Shown piece by piece: positions 48,401-57,993 of a stretch of 64,000 bases of DNA. The stretch covers positions 560,001 to 624,000 of the forward strand of contig JAQFVV010006475.1 in assembly GCA_028023455.1 (NCBI GenBank), written 5' to 3'. Below the pieces are notes generated by a model. The model was not told the DNA's origin. It was given only the letters and a program-made list of their open reading frames with translations, and did not search any database. The position numbers and the translations under genes were made by a program. This stretch comes from Epiperipatus broadwayi (lineage: Eukaryota > Onychophora > Udeonychophora > Euonychophora > Peripatidae). Positions within the stretch are counted from its first letter, which is position 1. Each line of letters opens with the position of its first letter.

Positions 48401-49626
48401 GAATGTCTTAAACTTGGGTAAACTTTGATAAGTAAATCTGCATGTTTGTGGCTATTCCAAATGAAATACCCCATTTTTTCCTGTTATTCTCTACTTGTAC
48501 TAACTTCCCAACAGATCTAGAATTTAGACCCTCTTCTCTCAGCTCTGCTAGAACTAAGTGCATTTCCTTGGATTATTTATTTACATCTTCCCTAACATAT
48601 CTGCCTTTCTCTAACTGCATCTTTCATCTTCATCTCTACCTCATTTCTTGATTTCAAATAACTGTTTTATTCACTTCTGCATTTATCATCCCTGTCAATG
48701 AGACACTTTTGTCTGTTACCTCTTTATTAAAGCTTTCTAATACCCTGACTTTCTTTTGTCCTATTTCCATCTTGATTATTCTGTCCTGCAGCCCTTGTAA
48801 TTTTTTTATTATGTCAACTCTCCCTTCTAAAACCTTTATATTCATGAACTTTAAATTCTTTTTCAACTCATAAACCTCCTTCTGTATCTCTTCACAAGAC
48901 TTTTCTTACTTGTTTATCTGTTTTTCTTGCTTTTCTTGGTGGCCTCATTCCTCAATCCTTTGATGGATTTGTACTATAGCCTATTGGTGAAATGTTCTCT
49001 GCTTCTCTACTTATCCCTTGCTAGTATCACATCCTCTTTTATTTCATGATTATCTTCCATCTTTTTCTCATGCACCATTTAGAATTAATTGTAATTTTCC
49101 TAAACCTTGGTATAATTTTCTCTATTTTCAATGGTTATTTTTCAATTCCCCCCCCAGGGCCTGAAATCTATGGTCTATTTTTTCATCTTTAGTTTCCAAC
49201 ATCTGTCCTATACTCCTTAGCATCTCCTTTTTGTCTTTTGTTCTGTCTCTTTTTCTTTTCTCATTTTTCCTGTCTCTTTTCTCTTTCTTCCTTGTCTCTT
49301 TTTTTCTCTTTCATTTTTTCCTTCTTTCTTTTTCCTTTCTGCTTCTTTCACCTGTTTCATTATAACTACCATTATCTGTTTCTACATTTACACCCTCATC
49401 CTTTCCAAACTGTTCCTTCGTGGGTGCTATACTCTCTTTCTAAGTCCACCCTCTATGGTGCCACTTATGTTTGCCTTTACCTCATCCTCTGTACTACTAC
49501 TGCTATCTCCTACTATTTCTCTTCCCTGACCTGAGTGTTTTTTCTTTATTTCTAGACTCTATCCATTCTATCCTCCTTCAACTCACTTTTATCTTCCTTT
49601 ACCTCTCCTTCCATACTATTATCCAT
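48401..49626 (-). pseudogene. E3 Gag N-terminus and coiled coil
   Basis: From ATG at 49,626 the minus strand begins MDNSMEGEVKEDKSELKEDR and MDRV, then a stop. It is followed by a long purine-rich, Lys/Glu-rich stretch. The frame 48,654-48,866 reads KNLKFMNIKVLEGRVDIIKK, LQGLQDRIIKMEIGQKKVRV and LESFNKEVTDK, with hydrophobic heptad spacing. This matches the acidic-head plus coiled-coil plan of the E1 and E4 Gag proteins and may mediate Gag assembly. No zinc knuckle is seen. Confidence 0.6.
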
Positions 49627-50110
49627 TATTTATTATGCTTTGGCTGATTTCACAAAATTTATTAAAACTTCTATAGTAGCTGACTTTACAAAGTATTTAT
49701 TTTACTTTTCTATAATGGCTGATTTGCCATCCTCCCACTTGAAAAACTGTCTACATTTTTTAACTCTGCCCTTCAATTTACTTTAGTCCCAAATGCTTCC
49801 TTAACATAATCAAACTTATTACTAAAATGCTAATAAATAAAATTCAACTTACCACGCTTCTTTTCTTGTTTGCAGAATTTATAGTTTTATTATCATTATT
49901 TTTTATTTTATTTTGTTAATCCATGATTACATGATTTTACAATTTTGCACACCAAATATGCGTATATGATCAATTTTTCTTGCCCAATTTTTTTATTAAT
50001 TCTCACTCATTCTAATTCTCTAATCACATAATAAAATTTCACAATTTGTGAATTTTTTAAAACTTTTTCTTTCTGACAGCACATTTATACGAGAATAATT
50101 TTAGCATATT
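49627..50110 (-). other. E3 5' leader
   Basis: About 480 bp of AT-rich DNA lies between the primer binding site and the Gag methionine. No coding signal is seen. The length agrees with the E1 and E2 leaders. Confidence 0.5.
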
Positions 50111-50129
50111 CCAATTACTTCAGGCTCCA
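50111..50129 (-). promoter_or_regulatory. Primer binding site of E3
   Basis: The minus strand reads ...CTGACA (LTR end, 50,132), AC, TGGAGCCTGAAGTAATTGG. The two-base gap before TGG is the same as in E1. The following bases differ (AGCC versus CATC), so E3 would use a different primer tRNA from E1 and E2. Confidence 0.6.
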
Positions 50130-50131
50130 GT

Positions 50132-52200
50132 TGTCAGTAGATGAGGTATACATATATGATATCAGAATTTATAAGTCATAACATACATTGTGAATTACAT
50201 AACCAATTTTGTCATATAGCCACAGTCTCATAACAGAATTTAAATTACCAAATAATTGGTTAGTTTCTAGTTAAAACTGTTTAAATTATCTACCCAAAAT
50301 TTTGTTCTCAAGCAAAAACTTCCGTATCTATTATCAATGTTCTGCAGTTTAAGGTTGAGTAAAGAATTAAAAGAGAAGAAAAAAACTTCCTTTTTGCAAT
50401 GATTTTCAGGAAAATAAATATATAAAATTATTGTTTAACATAATTCTAAATATACAAAAAAAATTTCTATTCAGGATATGTGGGTGATTTACTTCAAAAG
50501 CCTCATATTGTGGCATCATCTTTGGGAAAAAAATTTACATTTATAACTATGATATAGAGCACAGAAAACAAATAATTCAGGGTCATGTAGAAAATAATTC
50601 AGCCACATGTTGCTGCACCATCTCTGAGAAAAGAGTTCCAGAAAATTATCCCAAGGCGGATCAAGATGAGTTGCAGACCTCGAATCCAATCTCATCCCAG
50701 TTCCTTCACCAACACTCACAGATTTACCACTGTATGGATAACATATATGAGGTTAACTCTCAATTCTTTAATTCACATTCCGGCTGTAATACAGTGGTAG
50801 AACATGAGACCAAAAGTTTACTAAGCAGAGACTACACTTAATTAGACAAATACACTCATCGAATGTAGCTTTATGGGAGATATGTCATAATGAACTGATA
50901 TAATTAATTTTGTCTGTGATTCTATAATAACCAATGAACAAGAAATGAGACATCAAGTGCAAATATGTTTTATAAATTTTAATATGAGCCAAAATTTAAT
51001 AAAAAATAAATTAATTAAATATAAAAAATCAAATGTATAGCTATCTCACATGTAGGTGAGGATGTTTATAGGATACAAATTATTACTTAGATTGGAGAAT
51101 ATACATTTGGAAAACTTATTTGTATATTTAATCTACAATTATGTATGTGTCAATTATGCTATGTTATAACATACAAGATTTGCAATAGTTAGATTACAGG
51201 AATGATTAAAGTTAATTACAACTAGCTTTATTATTATAATGAGCTAAAAATTTCTCTCTACATGGATAGTAAACTCACAAAATTAGGTTTAAGTTCAGAT
51301 CAAAGCTAAAATATTTAATTATTATGGAGGAATGAACTGATGTTTAGCAGTATGACTTCTGATACAACATTTATAAAATTTCTAATCTGAGTCTGTGCAT
51401 CTCAGAAGTGCCTCTAATTATGGTATTTATCGACATGTAATCGTTTCCAGTGTACTGTACTACTTGCTGTGAAAATAAGACATTTAGTCCAGGTGATTGG
51501 AACACCTTATGAACATCCTCTGGATCCTTGTGCTCCAGTCCTAAATATAATGCTGTTCAAACTAGTCAAATAGGCTTACCTTAAATCAAGTCCATTATAT
51601 TTGAGAATAACAGGAAGTTAAACATGTATGTGCTTTATAATTACACAGCTGCCCCGCTGACTGTACTATTAACTAAATTAACACAAATTTTTAGTTTCAT
51701 TTCATGCAAGTCAGTTCACAAAGACAGCATCAATAATTATGTTACTAAAGGAATATAATAAAATCTAGTTTGTTAAGGTATCATCCATATAGCTTTTAAT
51801 ATGAAACTAAGGAGACTACAGCATATCTAGGGAACATTACAAGTTTAAATACTAATAATATTTTGTAATTAATCACACCTGCTGAATATTAACTAAATAA
51901 TTTATTTTTAAAGCAAATCCATTTTATTAAACAAGTGTAACAGCTTAATTACATATAAAATAGGTTTTGTATTTACTCTTTTCAGAAGGGAGTTTAGTAT
52001 GTGCGTTAATGAATGAAGAACTAAATAAATATGAGAGCACTTAATCTTCTCTCCTTAATTACATTAAATATTAGCAAACTCCATTCTGAATAAAAATAGC
52101 ATAAATCAATAAATGCATTATAATCAAAATAATATAGGCATAGGCTTAGATTACAAAATTGGGAGACATTTCTCTCATTGTATGGCCGAATTGCTCCAGG
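50132..52200 (-). mobile_element. E3 5' LTR, proximal part
   Basis: The LTR ends ACTGACA at 50,132 next to the PBS, and its other end is TGTCAG at 54,504, the exact inverse. The total of 4.37 kb minus the ~1.83-kb LINE gives about 2.5 kb, equal to the E1 and E2 LTR sizes. A block near 50,700 (CCCAGTTCCTTCACC..ACTCAC) resembles E1 LTR text near 43,830 (CACCAATTCCTTCACCTCAC). No coding signal is seen. Confidence 0.55.
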
Positions 52201-54033
52201 ATTTAGGCCCTGAGTTTCCATCGTGCAGGAGTCACCACTAAGTTATTTCATCTTCATGGCCTACATGAATCCATTGCTAATAAGCATCGAGGCTGCACTC
52301 CCAAGGGTAGTCATTCCTTTGCTTGGAGAGAGCATTCACCGTATCTCTTACATGAATGATATGGGGGTGTTTCTCTAGCGAGAACTCATGAGGCTTGAAG
52401 AGCTCTTAGATTCGCACAAATTTTGTCTGAGGGTAAATGAAGGCAAATCTTCCATGTGACCCATCTTGACAGGGAAGCAAGTTCCGGGCAGGTTTAAGGC
52501 AGCCCGCAAAGCTTCCTTGGATTCCACCTAGTCTCCCCCTCAATTATGAGGAGAAACATGGAGAAGACCTTCCTTTCCAAGATTGAGAGTGTGGTCACCT
52601 CCTTGTCAAAAATCTACCTATCCTTGTTGGGCAAACCCACATTACTAAATTCTGTGGTATTGTCAAAAATTGCATACTACCTGGCCGGCTTTGCCCCAAC
52701 ACAAGTTTTAAAAAAAAGGTTGAAATCCTCTGCAGGAGGTTAAGCAGGGGAGGAAGATCTTCTGTCATCAGCCTTAACCTACTACAAAAAACCCAAATCT
52801 TTGAATGGGTTGGGTGCCTTAAAAATCTTTCAAATGCAAAGAACACATGACATCCTGGTTACACTATTAAACTCCAGCAACAGGTCACCCTAGTGCTAAG
52901 GAGCATTAAAACATCCAACACCCTGTTTGGCTCCAATCTCACTTACTGGGACACCTACTAGCTGATGTTTAACTCTAAAATCAAAACTTCCAACCTTCTC
53001 CCAGTTTTCCCAGATTCATCAAATGGACCAAGTTCCTCAGGCTTGAGCCCAAATATGTAGTCTTCCTGATCAAGATTAACCTTGGTGCCCTACCCACAGG
53101 GGATTTTCTATGCTATCACTGAGGCTACAACATAGATCCCTTTTGCCCAATGTATGGAAAACACTACCTTCTATTTCAATGTGATTTATGGCTGGAACTA
53201 TGAAACTATGTGCTGATGAAATTGACCGTGCCAGACCCAGCCTGTGTCATCCAGACTGCGTTCAAGAAGGGTCTATTCAGCTTCATCTATCTAGCAACCT
53301 CTATAGATTTCGGAATATGGACCATCAGGTGTAAAGTGGTGTTGAAGACCTCTGTGAAATTCATCTGTAAGGCAAGGGGATCTGACAAGAGGACCTGTCT
53401 GCCTTCCCTGCCTGACCAAACTTGGGCTGAACATTCCGCCTAAACTGATCTATGCAAATACTGTATTCTATCATAAATTATCCAATCTATTTGGCCAGTT
53501 GTCTAGCTAATGTTGAGGCTTTATTGAATATTTGTATGCAGTCCAAATGCATGTTCCTGACTGATCCATATTGATACTCAATTTCTTTAACTACTGTAAC
53601 CAATTAATGTAACTTTGTAATTCATTTGATGTGGTACCTAATCATTGGGTCAGCTGTTTCAAATGGCCATAAAAGTGTGAACCCTGACTGTATAATTCCA
53701 TTTCTACATTTTTCTGTATTTCTTTTAAACTATCCTTCTAAACAATGGAATGCCATATGCAAGTTCATTATTGTATTTCATATTTGTACCCAATCTTTCT
53801 TTTAAAGCATTATAGCCAAATATTTTGGTTTTTGTAACTTGCTTGATATACACCTCAATCATTAGGCTGGTTGTATAAAAAATTGTTTGTATACCTCTCT
53901 TTGTACATTCTACAGAATTGTTATTAATGTTTATCACAAAACAATGTAACAGCAAATGTAAGTTCCCAACAGTATTCAAATTTTATTGTATCCCTTGTAT
54001 TGTACCTTTTTTATGAATAAAGTTTATTTTTGA
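52200..54033 (+). mobile_element. 5'-truncated LINE (L1/Tx1-like), 3' half of ORF2 plus 3' UTR
   Basis: Plus-strand text, with stops, reads HRISYMNDMGVFL ('YaDD..lf', D to N), LLDSHKFCLRVNEGKSSM ('f...sGl.lN..Ks'), and then the open frame 52,546-52,743: MRRNMEKTFLSKIESVVTSL, KIYLSLLGKPTLLNSVVLSK and IAYYLAGFAP ('W....LSl.Gr..liksvvlskl.Y'). Near 53,090-53,200 LPTGDFLCYH and PFCPMYGKHYLLFQCDLW form a Cys-rich C-terminal motif. The frame 53,210-53,443 continues to the end. The 3' end is at an AATAAAG-rich tail near 54,033. The element is GC-richer than its surroundings. It is inserted in the E3 5' LTR; the left edge is uncertain by about 50 bp. Confidence 0.8.
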
Positions 54034-54504
54034 AATAAAGAATAATAACTAGTTGTTATTGATTTACAAAAGTGGAAATTAGAAATTAGCTTAATTTAGA
54101 TTGAATTAGGCAAGACTTACAAAATTAAAATATAAAATAAAATATACATTGAACTTGTGTTTTAGAAATTAACATTTCAAAGTTTATGATTTAAAATGGT
54201 TTAAAATAAAAGTGGCCATTTAAATATTAGTATAGCTAGCTTTGAAAGTTTTGGATTTAATTTAAAGAATGGGTTACAATCTGCAGAAATCGGTTACCAA
54301 TCTTTCTTCTATTGTTGACTTGCATAATCGCTTAATCTTGGGCTGCCTTGTCCCATCATTTTGTAGATCAGTATTCAGGGAAATAGACCGCAAAGCTATT
54401 GCTCACCACTCAATATTTCTCATCATGAAATTTTACACACTTTTTTAAAACTATACTAATAAAAAACTCCAAAATGGCTGGAGTGAAAGGTTTATATACT
54501 GACA
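54034..54504 (-). mobile_element. E3 5' LTR, distal part (LTR start)
   Basis: On the minus strand the LTR begins TGTCAGTATATAAACC at 54,504, with a TATA-like box within the first 15 bases. It runs to the LINE tail at 54,033 and continues beyond the LINE at about 52,200. The terminal TGTCAG is inverse to CTGACA at 50,132. Confidence 0.5.
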
Positions 54505-54516
54505 TCCCCCCTCACT
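54505..54516 (-). promoter_or_regulatory. Polypurine-tract-like run before the E3 LTR start
   Basis: The minus strand reads AGTGAGGGGGGA directly before TGTCAG. A polypurine tract should precede a 3' LTR, not a 5' LTR, so this is odd. Either this LTR also served an element further right, or the run is fortuitous flank. Confidence 0.4.
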
Positions 54517-54817
54517 GGTTACAAAACTTGTTTACCACTTTCTTGGTTTCAGATGTTTTTCTCACCCTCCTTTGCAATATTTTTAGCAGAGGCAGGGAAT
54601 CTTGCTGAGTTATCGATTTTTCTCTCTTTTTTAAAAAGGCAGTTCCCTTGATTTTAACTCGGATTAATTTATTCAAATTATTTTAAAATCTATTTTTGCC
54701 TTTAACATTTGGTCAAAATTTAGTGAAAGAGATTATTTTTATATTACATTTTTTTTAAAAAAAAAAAATATTTGAAACTCATAAACATGTAACCTATTTA
54801 ACTGAAATCCATCTTTA

Positions 54818-54923
54818 TATGCAAAATACAACAATTTCTGTATTATTTTTTAGAATAAAATTGAAAATGATATGCAGAATACAACAATTTCTGTATTATT
54901 TTTTAGAATAAAATTGAAAATGA
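54818..54923. repeat. 53-bp tandem duplication
   Basis: The unit starting TATGCAAAATACAACAATTT (54,818-54,870) is repeated at 54,871-54,923 with one visible change (CAAAAT to CAGAAT). It lies in AT-rich DNA outside any element I can define. Confidence 0.9.
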
Positions 54924-56340
54924 AATAAAACAATAATTTTTTTAAGTTTTCTTATCTTTTTACATATATGTAAGTTTTCATTACACATACAGCAAGGTTT
55001 ACATTAATTTATTTAACAAATTATATGTATGTGCATATACAATAATTTATCACATGTATACATAAATGTTGAACATTGTATGCTATAATACACACACCAG
55101 ATTATGCCAATATTTAAATTTAATTTGATGTATGTGGAGTTGGATATATAGATACGGAAATAGATACTATCTAAAATAGTCAGTGAAACAAGATGATTGG
55201 TAGATCTGACTGTTTCAATATTTAACTACAGAGTGTTAATTAATTAATTCATTTTGTTATTAGTTTGTTAGAAATGAACCTGAGATGATTATTATTATTA
55301 TTTTGGATAGTTATAAATTTCTTATTGAAAGATGATGAGTAAAATTATTAGTTAATATTTTAATAAAAGAATATTAAGTAATTTATTGTTATTTCTGTAA
55401 CAAATTTATAAATCATACTTTAGGATTATTATATGTGTGTGTCTAAGATATGAGAACATTATATGGTAGTTTTGTTATGTGAATTTGGTGGAGTAATATT
55501 CTTATGGCATTGGGAATATATCTTTAGGGATGTATTCTCAATTTTAAGCCAGTGTACCTTACTGAATGTCTCATGTTAAGAATTTTATAATTATATTTGT
55601 TATTTTGGTAGAACCTTATTTTATTTATAATATTGAGCAACTTTATAAGTTATGTTTATTATTGAAAGGAGTAGAGTGAGTATTATACTTGGAACTCTGA
55701 TTATTTATATTGAATTTAAATGTTATAGTATTTTTTTATCAGTTTTCTTATATTTAGTTATTGAAAAATAGTTTTATTAGATACTGTACATTAGCAGTGT
55801 ATCTTCAGCTACTCTTAATATTAATTGTCTTGATAGCTATTATTTATGTAACTTGACCATTGTTTAATATATCCTAGTTAGCCGGATTGTTTTAAGATTT
55901 CCTTAAAGGAAGGGTACAATGAAAGTTGGTAAATGGAAGCCCAACTTTGGGGCATGATATACACAGTTTGAAGGCTTTAGGAGGGGGGATTATAGTTTAT
56001 ATATTTTGCAGTAGCAACTTAAAATTCTACGTATTATTTGATTTATAATTTATAATCTGTTTTATAATATTAATTGGATTACTTTATTATATAAAGTATC
56101 ATTTAATGTGGTTGTACAATCTAAGTTATTTTTGACATAAAACTATTATGTTAATTATAAAGTAATAAACAAATAAATAATTGAATTATGTAAATGTGGC
56201 TATAATTATTTTAAGATTTATGATCATATCAGTTATTCTAAATTAATATCATGATTGTTAAAGTTCATTTTATCTCATGTGTAATTGATTTTATTGTGGT
56301 CATGTATTGGTGAAGATCAATGTTACTTTTGCAGACAAAT
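54924..56340. other. AT-rich DNA, no gene seen
   Basis: No frame, tRNA or repeat pair is recognised. A plus-strand purine run TAGGAGGGGGGATT near 55,978-55,991 resembles a polypurine tract but is not followed by a TG start. A small poorly defined retroelement remnant is possible. Confidence 0.35.
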
Positions 56341-56355
56341 GAAACTCTGAAACCA

Positions 56356-56880
56356 TAATTTATAGTTTATTAACAAAGCAAAACTCTCCATCCAGTAGTG
56401 CCACCCTGTGCCAACCAGAGTAATCAATGAATATCAGAAGGCTTGTGCATAAAATCTCTATCTAATGCATACTCATCCAATATCCCCAGACTAGTTTCTG
56501 ACTTGTGACCATCATCAGTGAGGAGCTTTGGATCTGAAAGTACTGCACCTAGATCTTAGGATCTAATGCAACCCCCCAGAACCCATCTTTTATCTCTACT
56601 TAACTACAAAACTATGAGAATGAAATTGAAAACACAAAAATATTTTCAATCTAAGCTCAATAGCTTATATAGTTATATGGGTCTGAACTCAGTTCAGCAC
56701 TCATACATTTTGGTGTCTTTGGCTCTTTAACAACCATAACCACCACTATCCTATTAGGCAGGATTGGTGTTAAACCATTAAGCATCACATGATCACTATC
56801 TCTTATACTAGCAGTACTGTATGGAGAATTTTGCTGTTTATAAACAATTATGTGCTAGTATAAGAGATAGTGATCATGTG
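56356..56880. repeat. Nested inverted-repeat element
   Basis: A perfect 28-bp inverted repeat joins 56,786-56,813 and 56,853-56,880 (CACATGATCACTATCTCTTA followed by TACTAGCA, and its complement) with a 39-bp spacer. The spacer (TGGAGAATTTTGCTGTTTAT...) is in turn the inverse of 56,360-56,395 (AACAAAGCAAAACTCTCCAT). So two inverted-repeat pairs interlock over 0.5 kb. Between them lies the hammerhead motif. This looks like a small non-autonomous element with a rearranged end. Confidence 0.65.
56475..56533 (-). ncRNA. Type I hammerhead ribozyme motif
   Basis: On the minus strand the 5' arm ATCCAAAGCTCCTCA (56,533-56,519) leads into CTGATGA (56,518-56,512). A short stem II follows (TGGT..GTCA around a CACAA loop, including G-T pairs), then GAAACTAGTC (56,498-56,489), then TGGGGATATTGGAT (56,488-56,475). 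All core positions are present: CUGAUGA, GAAA and a GUC cleavage triplet. Stem III is A-C/G-U with a two-base loop, the minimal form known from Penelope-like and retrozyme hammerheads. Stem I pairs CCTCA with TGGGG and ATCCAA with TTGGAT across an internal loop, 11 pairs in all. Predicted cleavage is after plus position 56,489. The pairing was checked by eye. Confidence 0.7.
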
Positions 56881-57046
56881 AATTTATAGTTTATTTAAGT
56901 TTTAATTTAGAAATAGGGTGCTATTTGTTGAATTCTGTAGATTGTTGTAGGGAGTAGTTAAGTGTAGAGTGGAAAAAGCTGAGAGGGAATTTTTTTTCAT
57001 GAAATATTGATATAAAATTTATCAAATATTGTTTAGGTTATAAATT

Positions 57047-57533
57047 TTGATTGGTGAATTTATCATAATGAGTAATTTGGGAAACGCTTTTGCTACAGAG
57101 ATGTCAGATTCCAAAAGTGAAACAAATGTGGCTGAGATGAAGGAGGAAGAGATAAAGATAGATGAAATAGTAGAGGAAAAGGAAACCACTGAAGTCATTA
57201 TTAGCAACCCCCAAGAGTCTTACATGATGCATATGATATTGAATTTAAGCAGAGCAATGTCTGATCAGTTTAAAGCTATGAATAATAAGATGGATGAGAA
57301 ACATATATCTTCTAAGGAAGGTATTGTATCTTTAACTAATAAGATGGATGAGAATAGTAAATCTTTTTAAGGAAGATAGTGTATCTTTAACTCATAAGAT
57401 GGATGAAAATAATAATGCTCTTAAGGAGGATATTGATAGTGTAAGGATAGCTTACAATCCTATGGAAACCAGCCTTTATTTATCCACACCACTAGATCAA
57501 ACCCAGTTAAACATATGCTTAACTAACAGATAG
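57047..57533 (+). pseudogene. Orphan Gag N-terminal fragment with coiled-coil repeats (E4)
   Basis: The frame starts MIGEFIIMSNLGNAFATEM and continues SDSKSETNVAEMKEEEIKID and EIVEEKETTEV, an acidic head. It is followed by repeats anchored on NKMDE/HKMDE: NKMDEKHISSKEGIVSLT, NKMDENSKSFKEDSVSLT, HKMDENNNALKEDIDSV. The repeat continues across a frameshift at about 57,363 (a T run), so the two open frames 57,047-57,370 and 57,348-57,533 are one gene. The acidic-head/coiled-coil plan equals that of the E1 and E3 Gag proteins. It ends at the E2 LTR, which apparently inserted into or beside this element. Confidence 0.6.
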
Positions 57534-57983
57534 ATGAATATGCACTATCATTTTTTTTTGTAAACATATATATATATATTGAAGCTGTGCTTATATATAC
57601 AATGATATATATATATGCTGGCTTCACCATTCACTGTGGACTAACTAAGGCCCTAAGTCCAACCCCAGTGAATGTATGTTTTTCTCAAACTTAAAGAATG
57701 ACCTGCATCAACAGTTTATATTATTTTAAGGGAAATTATTTTAAGAGTGGGAAAAGTTAATGAAATAAAATATAAAAAAATATTTTTTTTTAAGATTTTA
57801 AAAAAATTTTAAAATATGATGACAGAAAGAGAAGATAAATTTTCGTAATTAAACATAACCCATTAAAGAATGCAATTATTTTATGAAAGATTTTAATTAA
57901 AAGAAAATAGATAACAAGGAAAAATTTGAAACAATAGGCTACTAATAAGTAGTTTAATTAAAAACACATTTGGGGAAAAGTGG

Positions 57984-57993
57984 TATAAATAAA
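57984..57993 (+). promoter_or_regulatory. TATA box of the E2 LTR
   Basis: TATAAATAAA about 404 bp into the LTR is conserved in the 3' LTR (63,588-63,597), flanked by AAAAGTGG and by CAATCTGAAAAATCTACTGA further on. It is the likely RNA polymerase II promoter of the element. Confidence 0.55.

Larger units (their letters stand above)
43900..54504 (-). mobile_element. Gypsy-type LTR retrotransposon E3 with nested PLE and LINE
   Basis: The minus-strand order is 5' LTR (54,504 to 50,132, interrupted by a LINE), PBS (50,129-50,111), Gag (from 49,626), a Penelope-like insertion (about 47,930-46,960), protease, RT, RNase H and integrase (to about 43,930). There is then an abrupt junction with the E1 LTR, and the 3' LTR of E3 is missing. 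Gag is clearly homologous to E2 Gag. All coding parts contain lesions. The Ty3/Gypsy order PR-RT-RH-IN is intact. Confidence 0.75.

Noticed and set aside
49238-49534. Phe/Ser/Leu-rich plus-strand frame resembling a membrane protein
   Set aside because: It is the complement of the purine-rich, Lys/Glu-coding Gag coiled-coil region on the minus strand.
55978-55991. Plus-strand polypurine run as a retroelement polypurine tract
   Set aside because: It is not followed by a TG LTR start, and no upstream integrase text was found.
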